Assembly (NCBI GenBank): GCA_934277615.1
Contig: CAKQUV010000006.1
Coordinates: forward strand, 1 to 64,000
Direction: 5' to 3'
Length of the DNA: 64,000 bases
DNA from: an uncultured Clostridia bacterium
Lineage (GTDB): Bacteria > Bacillota > Clostridia > Christensenellales > CAG-917
Shown: positions 1-7,007 of the stretch, piece by piece
Position numbering within the stretch: the first letter of the stretch is position 1
Layout: each line of letters starts with the position of its first letter
Made by a program: the position numbers and the translations under genes
The notes under the pieces: generated by a model
Told to the model about the DNA's origin: nothing
What the model saw: the letters and a program-made list of their open reading frames with translations, nothing else
Database searches by the model: none

Positions 1-93
1 GCGTTGTCGGCATAAATATAAGAAAAACCCTACTGTTTAGTAGGGTTTTCGGGTGTTGGTGGAGGCAACAGGACTCGCTAATCAGCAGAGCGA

Positions 94-174
94 GATTGCT
101 TGCAATCGGAAGCGGAGCGTGCAGTGTGACCGAGGTCACAGCCATACGAAGTATGGTGACGGCAAATGCCGTCA
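94..174. repeat. Chain of four perfect hairpins
   Basis: Four consecutive perfect inverted repeats with 2-3 base loops: GATTGC/GCAATC (94-107), TGTGACC/GGTCACA (125-140), CCATAC/GTATGG (142-156) and TGACGGCA/TGCCGTCA (157-174). The last three are almost contiguous. No reading frame is supported. It lies downstream of tRNA-Val on the minus strand, between the two terminator copies. Function unknown. Confidence 0.75.
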
Positions 175-199
175 AGTTCGAGTCGCGTTGTCGGCATAA

Positions 200-231
200 A
201 TATAAGAAAAACCCTACTGTTTAGTAGGGTT
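200..231 (-). terminator. Terminator after tRNA-Val
   Basis: Reading the minus strand, AAAACCCTACT and AGTAGGGTTTT form an 11-bp stem followed by T-rich sequence, about 10 bases after the CCA end of tRNA-Val. An identical copy lies at about 16-47. Confidence 0.8.
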
Positions 232-240
232 TTCGGGTGT

Positions 241-317
241 TGGTGGAGGCAACAGGACTCGAACCTGTGACCTCACGGATGTGAACCGTGTGCTCTAACC
301 AACTGAGCCATGCCTCC
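241..317 (-). tRNA. tRNA-Val (anticodon CAC)
   Basis: The minus strand folds as a full cloverleaf: acceptor GGAGGCA/TGCCTCC, D stem GCTC/GAGC, anticodon stem CACGG/CCGTG with loop TTCACAT (anticodon CAC), and T arm ACAGG-TTCGAGT-CCTGT. CCA is encoded after discriminator A. A terminator follows. Confidence 0.95.
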
Positions 318-355
318 GTACGATGCGTGCGTTGCGCGCATCGATTTCGATTTTG

Positions 356-535
356 TTATGATTTGTACATTCTCTTACGAGCTGCTTCCGCTTTCTTTTT
401 GCGTTTTACGCTGGGTTTCTCGTAAGCCTCTTTCTTGCGGAGGTCACCGATGATGCCGTCACGTGCGCATTTTCTCTTAAAACGACGGATAGCGTTTTCC
501 AAGCTTTCGTTTTCGCCGACTTTAACTGTAGACAT
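356..535 (-). CDS. rpsU: 30S ribosomal protein S21
   Basis: Small-subunit protein S21, 59 residues, close to the family's usual 55-70. It carries the expected basic pattern ENAIRRFKRKCARDG and a strongly basic C-terminal tail (KRKKKAEAARKR), used for rRNA contact near the 3' end of 16S rRNA. I chose the internal ATG at 535 (MSTVKVGENE) because AGGAGGTG lies just before it and the residues further upstream are not family-like. A consensus promoter lies at 572-599. The gene stands alone between tRNA-Val on the same strand and the divergent lysine-riboswitch operon. Confidence 0.96.
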   Translation of the reverse strand: MSTVKVGENESLENAIRRFKRKCARDGIIGDLRKKEAYEKPSVKRKKKAEAARKRMYKS

Positions 536-571
536 CTGATTCACCTCCTCGAAAATGGATTTTACCTTACT

Positions 572-599
572 ATTATACACAAAAATTCGCCGATGTCAA
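572..599 (-). promoter_or_regulatory. Promoter of rpsU
   Basis: On the minus strand TTGACA (599-594) is followed after 16 bases by TATAAT (577-572), about 37 bases upstream of the rpsU start. Both hexamers are perfect sigma-A consensus. Confidence 0.8.
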
Positions 600-831
600 A
601 CGAAAATGTTACACCGAGCGGTGCTTTTTGAAAAATGCGTGCTCAATCGCATCGAATAATAATTACTCTAACCTCCCCATGCCGATTTTATATCGAATTA
701 TAAATTATCCTACGCCTTTACGGTTTTTCCATAGATATTGCATAAATATGCGAGAAAGGCGGATTTGATATGCAAAAATTTGAAAAACAAGGTCAAAACG
801 CTGGACTTATGCAAAAATGCGTGGTATGCTT

Positions 832-1011
832 TGTCCATCAAATTGGTAGAGGCGCGAGTTTTATGACAAGCCGACGACGCGGACTACGTCGCGGTGGCAA
901 AGGAAAACTCGCCGAAAGGTACTTCGTTCGGTTCGGGACGATTTATCTTGGGACAACGCAGAATATGCGTTGTACTGTCACCGCAAGGTGGAGCGCTATC
1001 GACATTGACAG
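832..1011 (+). ncRNA. Lysine riboswitch (L box)
   Basis: The segment carries the hallmarks of the lysine aptamer in order: GGTAGAGGCGCGAG near the 5' P1/P2 side (845-858), GGCAAAGGAAAACTCGCCGAAAGG in the central junction (about 894-918, compare AAAGGGGAGCGUCGCCGAAGC in B. subtilis lysC), and CTGTCA...TGGAGCGCTATC closing P5/P1 (975-1000). A strong terminator follows at 1022-1053 as expression platform. This is read from conserved blocks, not from a covariance-model search. It predicts lysine-repressed transcription of the downstream ABC importer. Confidence 0.9.
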
Positions 1012-1021
1012 GTTATTTTTT

Positions 1022-1053
1022 ATCCGCAATGTTGTTGGCATTGCGGATTTTTT
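1022..1053 (+). terminator. Riboswitch-controlled intrinsic terminator
   Basis: A perfect 10-bp stem ATCCGCAATG/CATTGCGGAT with a 7-base loop is followed by a run of T. It lies 11 bases after the lysine aptamer and 55 bases before the importer start, the place expected for an attenuator. Confidence 0.88.
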
Positions 1054-1107
1054 ATCTTCAATGCATTAGCCGTCGATTTGAATATTCTTTTCGAGGTGCA
1101 TCAAACA

Positions 1108-2745
1108 ATGAAAAAAGCAACGAAAATCATTACGATCATGCTTGTTTTGTCTGTTTTGGCAGGTTGCATAGTGGCACTTACCGCTTGCAACGATTCAAAA
1201 GACAAAGACAATCAACTTGTCGTAGGCTTGGAATGTGCGTATATTCCATTCAACTTCACGCAACAGACCGACGCCAACGACGCCGTAAAAATCAGCAACG
1301 CCGACGGTTATGCCAACGGCTACGATATCCTGTTTGCAAAGCGCATAGCGGACGCATTGGGCAAGGAACTCGTAATCGTCAAGACGGATTGGGACTCTCT
1401 CGTCCCCGGCGTACAAGCGGGCACGCTCGACCTCGTAATCGCAGGTATGAGCCCGACGGCAGAACGTCGTGAGTCCATCGACTTTTCACAGCCATACTAT
1501 CAAAGCAATCTCGTAATAGTCGTAAGGAAGGACAGCAAATACGCAAACGCACAAAAACTCGACGATTTTTCTGGCGCAAACCTCGTGGCACAAATAGGCA
1601 CGTTCCACAACGACGCCCTCCAAACGCAAGCGGATGCGCACGGAATAATCGCGGGCACACCGATGTCCACCTTCCCCGAAATGACGGTTGCGCTCAACTC
1701 GAAGTCCATTGACGGCTACGTGGCGGAAGAGCCGGGCGCGATTGCGGACTGTGCGGCAAACGGCAATCTCACCTACGTGCATCTCGTCAACAACTCGACG
1801 GGCTTCGACGCAAGCGACGAGGACACGCAAATTGCGATTGGTATGAGAAAAGGCTATGAATACGCCGACCAAATCAATTCGCTTTTGGCAGGCATATCGC
1901 AAGAGGAACGCCTCGCGATGATGCAAGACGCGGTGCGTTTTTCCACCGACAACGCGGCATACCACACAACCTTTTTCACAAGAGTCGGAAATATAATCAA
2001 AACCTATTATTTATCCATCCTCAAAGGCGTTGGCTACACCATTTTGGTTGCTATCGTCGGCACGGTGGTAGGCTTGCTTATCGGTATTCTAATCGGCATT
2101 TATCGCACTCTCGGCACTCCGAAAAACAAATTTTTGACAGTGCTAAAAAAGATTGGCGACTTCATTCTTTCCGCATATATCGAAATATTCCGCGGCACTC
2201 CTATGATGGTGCAAGCAATGGTCATATTCTGGGGCTTTGCGCTCGTCAACGACGGCGCGACGATGGACGTTACTATCGCGGGTCTTATCATCGTATCCAT
2301 CAATACGGGCGCATACATGGCGGAAATCGTGCGCGGCGGCATCATCTCCATAGACAAAGGACAATTCGAAGGCGCGCAAGCAATAGGCATGACGCATTCG
2401 CAAACAATGTGGAACATCGTCCTGCCACAAGTATTGCGCAACATTATGCCGAGCGTGGCAAACGAATTCGTCATCAACATCAAAGACACGTCCGTGCTTA
2501 ACGTCATCGGCTTTACGGAGCTTTTCTTCTACGCCAAATCGATTGCGTTCAACACGTATGCGATTTTCGAAACCTACCTTGTCGTAGCGGTGATATACTT
2601 CATACTCACCTTCACAATCACACGCATACTCCGCCTTATCGAAAAAAAAATGGACGGCAAGAAAGACTATCAGATTATGGGCTCGCAAAACCTCGACGCC
2701 GACTCCATAATCCGTGAAAAAAATGCAATGGGAGGCAACCAATGA
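1108..2745 (+). CDS. Amino-acid ABC importer, binding protein-permease fusion (probably lysine)
   Basis: One 545-residue chain joins an extracellular amino-acid binding domain (about 35-265, SBP family 3, VVGLECAYIPFNF and SQPYYQSNLVIVV) to a HisM/GlnP-like permease (about 295-525). The permease carries the EAA loop EGAQAIGMTHSQTMWNIVLP that docks on the ATPase. The N-terminus is a lipoprotein-type signal with two candidate lipoboxes, LAGC (Cys20) and LTAC (Cys27). I start at ATG 1108 (MKKATK) after GAGGTG; the ATG at 1078 gives an unlikely extension. Its stop overlaps the ATPase start by four bases (ATGA), so the two form an operon. The upstream lysine riboswitch points to lysine, perhaps with other basic amino acids; the family alone would not decide the substrate. 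Confidence 0.92.
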   Translation: MKKATKIITIMLVLSVLAGCIVALTACNDSKDKDNQLVVGLECAYIPFNFTQQTDANDAVKISNADGYANGYDILFAKRIADALGKELVIVKTDWDSLVPGVQAGTLDLVIAGMSPTAERRESIDFSQPYYQSNLVIVVRKDSKYANAQKLDDFSGANLVAQIGTFHNDALQTQADAHGIIAGTPMSTFPEMTVALNSKSIDGYVAEEPGAIADCAANGNLTYVHLVNNSTGFDASDEDTQIAIGMRKGYEYADQINSLLAGISQEERLAMMQDAVRFSTDNAAYHTTFFTRVGNIIKTYYLSILKGVGYTILVAIVGTVVGLLIGILIGIYRTLGTPKNKFLTVLKKIGDFILSAYIEIFRGTPMMVQAMVIFWGFALVNDGATMDVTIAGLIIVSINTGAYMAEIVRGGIISIDKGQFEGAQAIGMTHSQTMWNIVLPQVLRNIMPSVANEFVINIKDTSVLNVIGFTELFFYAKSIAFNTYAIFETYLVVAVIYFILTFTITRILRLIEKKMDGKKDYQIMGSQNLDADSIIREKNAMGGNQ

Positions 2746-3617
2746 GCCGGGATATCCAAGAAATGAATATACAAGAAAGCGTTTTAGACCAACAAAACAA
2801 CGGCTTAGATGCCGAAAACAACGATAATATAGAAGCAATCACACAATCGGCGACCGAAAACGAAAGCGGCACATCACCCCTCATCGAGATACGACATCTC
2901 GGTAAGGCTTTCGGCGACCACCAAGTGCTCAAAGACATCGATTTCACCGTGAATGCCGGCGACGTAACTTGCATCATCGGCTCGTCTGGCAGCGGAAAAT
3001 CCACACTTTTGCGTTGTATCAACCTGTTTGAAACTCCCACGTCGGGTGAAATATACTTCCACGGCGAGGATATCACCAAAACAAAAAGCGCACCCAAATA
3101 CCGCGAAAAAGTTACGATGGTGTTTCAATCATTCAACCTTTTCAACAATCTATCCGTGCTTTCCAACTGCACGATCGGTCCTCGCAAAGTGCTGAAAATG
3201 AAAAAGGAAGAGGCGAACGCCGTGGCAATGAAATATCTCGAGCTTGTGGGTATGAGAGCATACGTCAACGCAAAACCACGTCAACTTTCGGGCGGTCAAA
3301 AACAACGTGTCGCAATCGCGCGTGCGCTTGCAATGTCTCCGGAAGTCATACTCTTTGACGAACCCACTTCTGCCCTCGATCCCGAAATGGTGGGCGAAGT
3401 GCTAAACGTCATGAAAGAACTTGCCGACGCAGGACTTACCATGCTTGTCGTAACCCACGAGATGACGTTTGCGCGCGACGTAGCCAACAAAGTGGTGTTT
3501 ATGGACCAAGGCGTAATCGTGGAAGAAGGCTCGCCAAGCGACATCTTCACCAATCCGAAAGAAGAGCGCACCAAGACGTTCCTCTCTCGTATGCTTGCCG
3601 AAGCAAACGCACAATAA
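2742..3617 (+). CDS. Amino-acid ABC importer ATPase
   Basis: ATP-binding subunit of the polar amino-acid uptake family (GlnQ/HisP-like), 291 residues. Visible motifs: Walker A GSSGSGKST (about 80-88), Q loop VFQSFNLF, signature LSGGQKQR (about 181-188), Walker B VILFDEPTSALD (about 203-214) and switch His in VVTHEM. The first 45 residues are an acidic, Gln/Asn-rich extension before the usual family start (IEIRHLGKAF). It drives import through the fused binding protein-permease encoded just upstream, with translational coupling through an ATGA overlap. Expression should follow the lysine riboswitch. A terminator follows. Confidence 0.95.
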   Translation: MSRDIQEMNIQESVLDQQNNGLDAENNDNIEAITQSATENESGTSPLIEIRHLGKAFGDHQVLKDIDFTVNAGDVTCIIGSSGSGKSTLLRCINLFETPTSGEIYFHGEDITKTKSAPKYREKVTMVFQSFNLFNNLSVLSNCTIGPRKVLKMKKEEANAVAMKYLELVGMRAYVNAKPRQLSGGQKQRVAIARALAMSPEVILFDEPTSALDPEMVGEVLNVMKELADAGLTMLVVTHEMTFARDVANKVVFMDQGVIVEEGSPSDIFTNPKEERTKTFLSRMLAEANAQ

Positions 3618-3643
3618 ACAGTCAAAAACCCTGTTAGATAATC

Positions 3644-3671
3644 GAAAACCGCCTATCACACGGCGGTTTTC
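3644..3671 (+). terminator. Terminator of the lysine importer operon
   Basis: GAAAACCGCC/GGCGGTTTTC forms a 10-bp stem with an 8-base loop, 26 bases after the ATPase stop. T-rich sequence follows. Confidence 0.82.
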
Positions 3672-3748
3672 TTTGTGATTAAATAGAAAAGTATAATCAA
3701 CCAAAAGATTAAATACGGCTTAAAAACCTATTTTTATGTTTGCAATCG

Positions 3749-3776
3749 TTGATTTTGCGCGGTTTTTGTGTACAAT
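3749..3776 (+). promoter_or_regulatory. Promoter of the esterase gene
   Basis: TTGATT (3749-3754), a 16-base spacer and TACAAT (3771-3776) lie 30 bases before the esterase start. Confidence 0.6.
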
Positions 3777-3805
3777 AAAATCAGTATCGTTTTAGAGGCG
3801 ACGTT

Positions 3806-4771
3806 ATGAAAATCAAGACAAAAAGATGTTTGATTTTGCTTTTGGTGCTTATGCTTGCGCTGTGCACACTCTTTGCATGCTCGCAAAATGACGACGGCAA
3901 CCCCCCTCCTCCGAATGATTCGGACAATTCCGACGATGAACTTCCCGAAATAGACTGGGAGGCATTTTTCGGCGGTTTTTCTTCCCAAAACGAGCCTCAG
4001 TTTTTGCCCTATGCCGACGCAAAATACGGTGAATCGATTGAAATAACATATCATTCCGACGTTACAAACGCCGACAAGCACGCAATGGTTACGCTCCCCT
4101 ACGGCTATGACGAAAGCAAACAATACCCCGTGCTTTATTTGATGCACGGCATTTTCTGCAACCATAAATCATGGACGGAAAACGGCAATGCAAAATACAT
4201 CGTGCAAAACCTCAACCTCGACAAAGGCATAAAAGAAATGATACTCGTATCCGTCAACTCTATCGTCAACGCAGACGAAAAAGCGCCATCTATTTTCAAC
4301 AACGAATACGCCGCGATTTTCGACAAAACGGGCGAGGACATCGTAACTTCGCTTATGCCGTATGTTAACGAGCATTATTCCACCCTCACAGACAGAGAAA
4401 ACACCGCAATCGCAGGCTTTTCCATGGGCGGTCGCGAAACTATGCTAACAGCCTTTGCCTATCCCGAAAAATTCGGCTATGTCGGCGCGTTTTCCTCTGC
4501 AGGCTATGACAGCAGCGTGGTAAGTTTCAGCTCGCAAATCCCTGACTTCAAGACGACGGAAGGATACGAATTTGAGTATCTAATGCTTGCAATCGGCTCA
4601 AGCGACTACTCCACAGGACATATCACGAGAGCGCTCGAGAGCAAACTCACCAAAAACGGCATTGCCTTTGACAAAAAGACATACAACGGCGGACACGATT
4701 TCTATGTGTGGAAGTGCGCCCTGTATGATTTTGCGCAAAAGATATTTCAAACAGAGAGTGTAACTCCCTAA
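3806..4771 (+). CDS. Esterase lipoprotein of the esterase D / feruloyl esterase type
   Basis: Secreted alpha/beta-hydrolase of 321 residues. A lipoprotein signal ends in LFAC (Cys at about 25), followed by an acidic Asp/Asn/Pro-rich linker. The catalytic domain begins near residue 65 with the family blocks MVTLPYGYDESKQYPVLYLMHG and a nucleophile elbow GFSMGG (Ser about 205); the catalytic His is probably in GGHDFYVW near the end. Relatives hydrolyse acetyl or feruloyl esters on plant polysaccharides, which fits the GH16 lipoprotein gene downstream; the true substrate is unknown. The last codons and stop fall inside the left end of a dispersed repeat (from about 4760), so the repeat appears to supply the C-terminus VTP and the stop. 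Confidence 0.85.
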   Translation: MKIKTKRCLILLLVLMLALCTLFACSQNDDGNPPPPNDSDNSDDELPEIDWEAFFGGFSSQNEPQFLPYADAKYGESIEITYHSDVTNADKHAMVTLPYGYDESKQYPVLYLMHGIFCNHKSWTENGNAKYIVQNLNLDKGIKEMILVSVNSIVNADEKAPSIFNNEYAAIFDKTGEDIVTSLMPYVNEHYSTLTDRENTAIAGFSMGGRETMLTAFAYPEKFGYVGAFSSAGYDSSVVSFSSQIPDFKTTEGYEFEYLMLAIGSSDYSTGHITRALESKLTKNGIAFDKKTYNGGHDFYVWKCALYDFAQKIFQTESVTP

Positions 4772-5178
4772 ATGCAACATCACCCCTTCCCTTCGGGCTT
4801 TGGACTTCGGCGTTTGCGCACCTCAATCCGCCTCGTTCGCTTTGGCTACAACTCGTCTACCAGACGGGTTGCTTAACGCGTCGCGCCCATATTGCTCAAA
4901 TATGCGTCATAACTCTACTTAAACAAAGCATCGTTCGCAAGAGGGGAAGGACGCGATTGACTACGTAACAATCGCTATTCCGTCGCTTTGCTCCTTACGG
5001 CACTCACATAGATAAGTATCGTTCTATTATTATGCCACTGCGCTTTGTGCGCCAGGCCGTGGCCAACAGACGGCGCAGTCGCTTGTACTATTCGTCAAGT
5101 TCGGCGCTCAAAGGTCGCCGCCTTGCGGCTCGGAGTTCCGTCTTCGAATAAGCATATTCCGTTAATAAGTGCGCTTAG
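4760..5178 (+). repeat. Dispersed intergenic repeat, copy A
   Basis: A full-length copy of a repeat found six times in this window. Shared blocks: left end GTAACTCC-TAAATGCAA, GGACTTCGGCGTTTGCGCA, CGTTCGCTTTGGCTAC, TTAACGCGTCGCGCCCATAT, TATGCCACTGCGCTTTGTG, CAGTCGCTTGTACT and right end ATTCCGTTAATAAGT. Hairpins lie between them: 4849-4871 (loop ACC), about 4954-4977, 5048-5077 and 5117-5129. It fills the esterase-GH16 gap and I see no credible gene in it. Confidence 0.88.
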
Positions 5179-5201
5179 AATGAGCATAACGCTTATCCGT
5201 A

Positions 5202-5230
5202 TTGACTTTTGCGCTTATTCCCTTTATTAT
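5202..5230 (+). promoter_or_regulatory. Promoter of the GH16 gene
   Basis: TTGACT (5202-5207), a 17-base spacer and TATTAT (5225-5230) lie 30 bases before the GH16 start and just after the right end of repeat copy A. Confidence 0.7.
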
Positions 5231-5259
5231 ATACATATCAAACATTATGAGGGAAAAGT

Positions 5260-6249
5260 ATGAAAAAAGGCATTTCTATAGTTGCTATTCTTATGCTCGT
5301 TTGCTCGATTGCGCTTTGCTTTGTCTCTTGCAACGAAAATCCTTTGAATGATGAACCCAAAGAAGTGCGCGGTTTTACGGACAAAGACAATCAATATCTT
5401 GTCTTGTATGACGACTTCGATTCAGCCAAAATCAATTCCGAGCTTTGGAATATCTACGGCAAAGACAAAGGAAACACTCCCCATATCCGCAGAGGCGCAT
5501 ACTGGGATCCTCGCCAAGTATTCACGGATAACAACGCCCTTGTCATCCGCACTCAAAAGCGTGAGGACGGCTACCTCTACACCGGCGCAATCGACAGCCA
5601 CAACAAATTTGAGAAGGGCTACGGCTACTACGAGGCACGTTGCAAACTTCCCAAAGCGTCCGGGCTTTGGTCTGCATTTTGGCTTATGAGCAAGCAAATG
5701 GAAGAAGGCACCGCCCCCGGCACCAGCGACGTTAAGCTCACAGGCGCAGAAATCGACGTTATGGAATCGCCCTATTACATCAATGGCGAAACCAACGGCA
5801 TGTATCAATACAATGTCCACGTAGGCGATTACGACAAAAATTACCTTATGTACAGCGACCTATTAAAAGGTCATGGCACCGTGAATCTGGTCCACTATTC
5901 CAACGTACTCGGCACAGAAGAAGATGTGTCGTTGTACGACGACTGGCACACATATGCGCTTGAATGGACGGAAACCTATTACAAGTTCTACCTTGACAGA
6001 GTTTTGGTCGGAACAATCACCGATATGAAATACATCTCCCAATTGCAAGGCTTTTTGTTCTTGTCTGTAGAGGTTGACGGCGAGGAAAAACAAACCAAAG
6101 ACGATGACGGCAACATCGTCCGCACACCCGACGCACATACACAACTCTTCAAGTTTTTCACACAATCTATCGAGGAAAATCCGGACGCAAACTTCCCCAC
6201 CGACTACCTCGTCGATTGGGTCGCCGTCTATTCCCAAAAACCGTTTTAA
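5260..6249 (+). CDS. GH16-family glucanase lipoprotein
   Basis: Secreted glycoside hydrolase of 329 residues. The signal peptide ends in a lipobox-like FVSC (Cys about 27). The remainder matches the GH16 jelly-roll pattern, with the catalytic motif E-I-D-V-M-E at 164-169 (Glu164 nucleophile, Asp166 helper, Glu169 acid/base). Family-typical flanks include GYGYYEARCKLPKASGLWSAFWLM before it and DDWHTYALEWTETYYKFYLD after it. GH16 enzymes of this ExDxxE type cut beta-1,3 or mixed-linked glucans or galactans; the sequence does not decide which. It has its own promoter and a strong terminator. With the esterase and the GH3 enzyme it suggests surface polysaccharide breakdown. Confidence 0.92.
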   Translation: MKKGISIVAILMLVCSIALCFVSCNENPLNDEPKEVRGFTDKDNQYLVLYDDFDSAKINSELWNIYGKDKGNTPHIRRGAYWDPRQVFTDNNALVIRTQKREDGYLYTGAIDSHNKFEKGYGYYEARCKLPKASGLWSAFWLMSKQMEEGTAPGTSDVKLTGAEIDVMESPYYINGETNGMYQYNVHVGDYDKNYLMYSDLLKGHGTVNLVHYSNVLGTEEDVSLYDDWHTYALEWTETYYKFYLDRVLVGTITDMKYISQLQGFLFLSVEVDGEEKQTKDDDGNIVRTPDAHTQLFKFFTQSIEENPDANFPTDYLVDWVAVYSQKPF

Positions 6250-6268
6250 TAAGCAATTTGGCGCTCAA

Positions 6269-6298
6269 ACACCGCACCGAATTGGTGCGGTGTTTTTT
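6269..6298 (+). terminator. Terminator of the GH16 gene
   Basis: ACACCGCACC/GGTGCGGTGT forms a perfect 10-bp stem with loop GAATT, followed by six T, 20 bases after the stop codon. Confidence 0.9.
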
Positions 6299-6374
6299 AG
6301 TATTCGATAAAATTAATAATTATCAATTATTAATTATTAATTAATAATTGTGGAATATTCCATAAAAAATAGAG

Positions 6375-6760
6375 TGCGTCGTAACTCCTTAAATACAATA
6401 TCCCCCTCTTTCCGAACACGCCGGCATTTCTAAAAAACAATATAAAATACAACTTTCCCCCTTCCTCACGGTGTTAGCCGTGACTCCTTTAATGCAATAA
6501 TCACCCCTTCCCTTCGGGCTTTCCCCTATTGCTCAAATATACGTCATTACTCTATTTAAACAAAGCATCGTTCGCAAGAGGGGAACTCGGCACTCACATA
6601 GATAGGTATCGTTCACTAATTATGCCACTGCGCTTTGTGCGCCAGGCCGTGGCCAACAGACGGCGCAGTCGCTTGTACTATCCGTCAAGTTCGGCGCTCA
6701 AAGGCTCGCCGCCTTGCGGCTCGGAGTTCCGTCTTCGAATAAGCACATCCCGTTAATAGG
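6375..6760 (+). repeat. Dispersed intergenic repeat, copy B (rearranged)
   Basis: It begins with the repeat's left end (about 6381) and a left extension CCGAACACGCCGGCATTTC also seen in copy D. A second left end follows (about 6475), then a deletion that removes the first hairpin region. Copy A sequence resumes from TATGCCACTGCGC to the right end. The TGCGCC/GGCGCA hairpin is at 6638-6667. It lies between convergent GH16 and hydA. No gene seen. Confidence 0.85.
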
Positions 6761-6762
6761 TA

Positions 6763-6880
6763 TTCGCCGTTTAGTGCCTTTCATCACTCCCTTCGTAAAA
6801 ACGCGATAAATCGATGCATAACGCATTTGAAAAACTGCGCTATTTAGATGAAGAGCAAGGAAAAATTTCTATACCCTCGT
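6763..6880. other. Mosaic of fragments of the small structured element
   Basis: Bases 6763-6782 (TATTCGCCGTTTAGTGCCTT) match the end of the structured element at 6984-7003. Bases 6835-6860 match its start (CTATTTAGATGAAGAGCAAGG). These look like partial or nested copies of the element that is complete at 6881-7007. No gene seen. Confidence 0.6.
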
Positions 6881-7007
6881 AAGAAGGCAATAAACGGATG
6901 AAGAACAAGGAAACACCCACCCGATACAAAACCCAACGTACAAGACGTACGTGATTTTGTAGCGGATGGGGTGTTAACACAGTTATTCGCCGTTTAGTGC
7001 CTTCTTA
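6881..7007. ncRNA. Structured element abutting the hydA stop codon
   Basis: An outer stem of about 17 bp pairs 6881-6898 with 6990-7007 and includes the hydA stop codon. Inside are the conserved strands GATGAAGAACAAGGAAA and AGTTATTCGC, an inner stem AACACCC/GGGTGTT continuing through CGATACAAAA/TTTTGTAGCG, and an apical hairpin ACGTAC/GTACGT. A second copy with different stem bases lies at 35250-35361. It may be an RNA, a 3' processing or termination structure, or a small mobile element. The true strand is not certain. Confidence 0.65.

Larger units (their letters stand above)
1..261. repeat. Tandem direct duplication of tRNA-Val 3' end plus terminator
   Basis: Bases 1-77 are repeated exactly at 185-261. 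Each copy holds a rho-independent terminator (GAAAACCCTACT/AGTAGGGTTTTT on the minus strand) and the last 21 bases of the tRNA-Val gene, including its CCA end. Only the second copy continues into a full tRNA. The 107 bases between the copies (78-184) contain a chain of perfect short hairpins. A repeated tRNA 3' end is typical of integrase attachment sites, but no integrase is visible. As the window begins inside the first copy, an assembly-edge artefact is also possible. Confidence 0.8.

Noticed and set aside
770..1472. Two overlapping frames at 770-1069 and 894-1472
   Set aside because: The first covers the lysine riboswitch and its terminator; the second runs into the importer gene in another frame. 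Neither has a family pattern.
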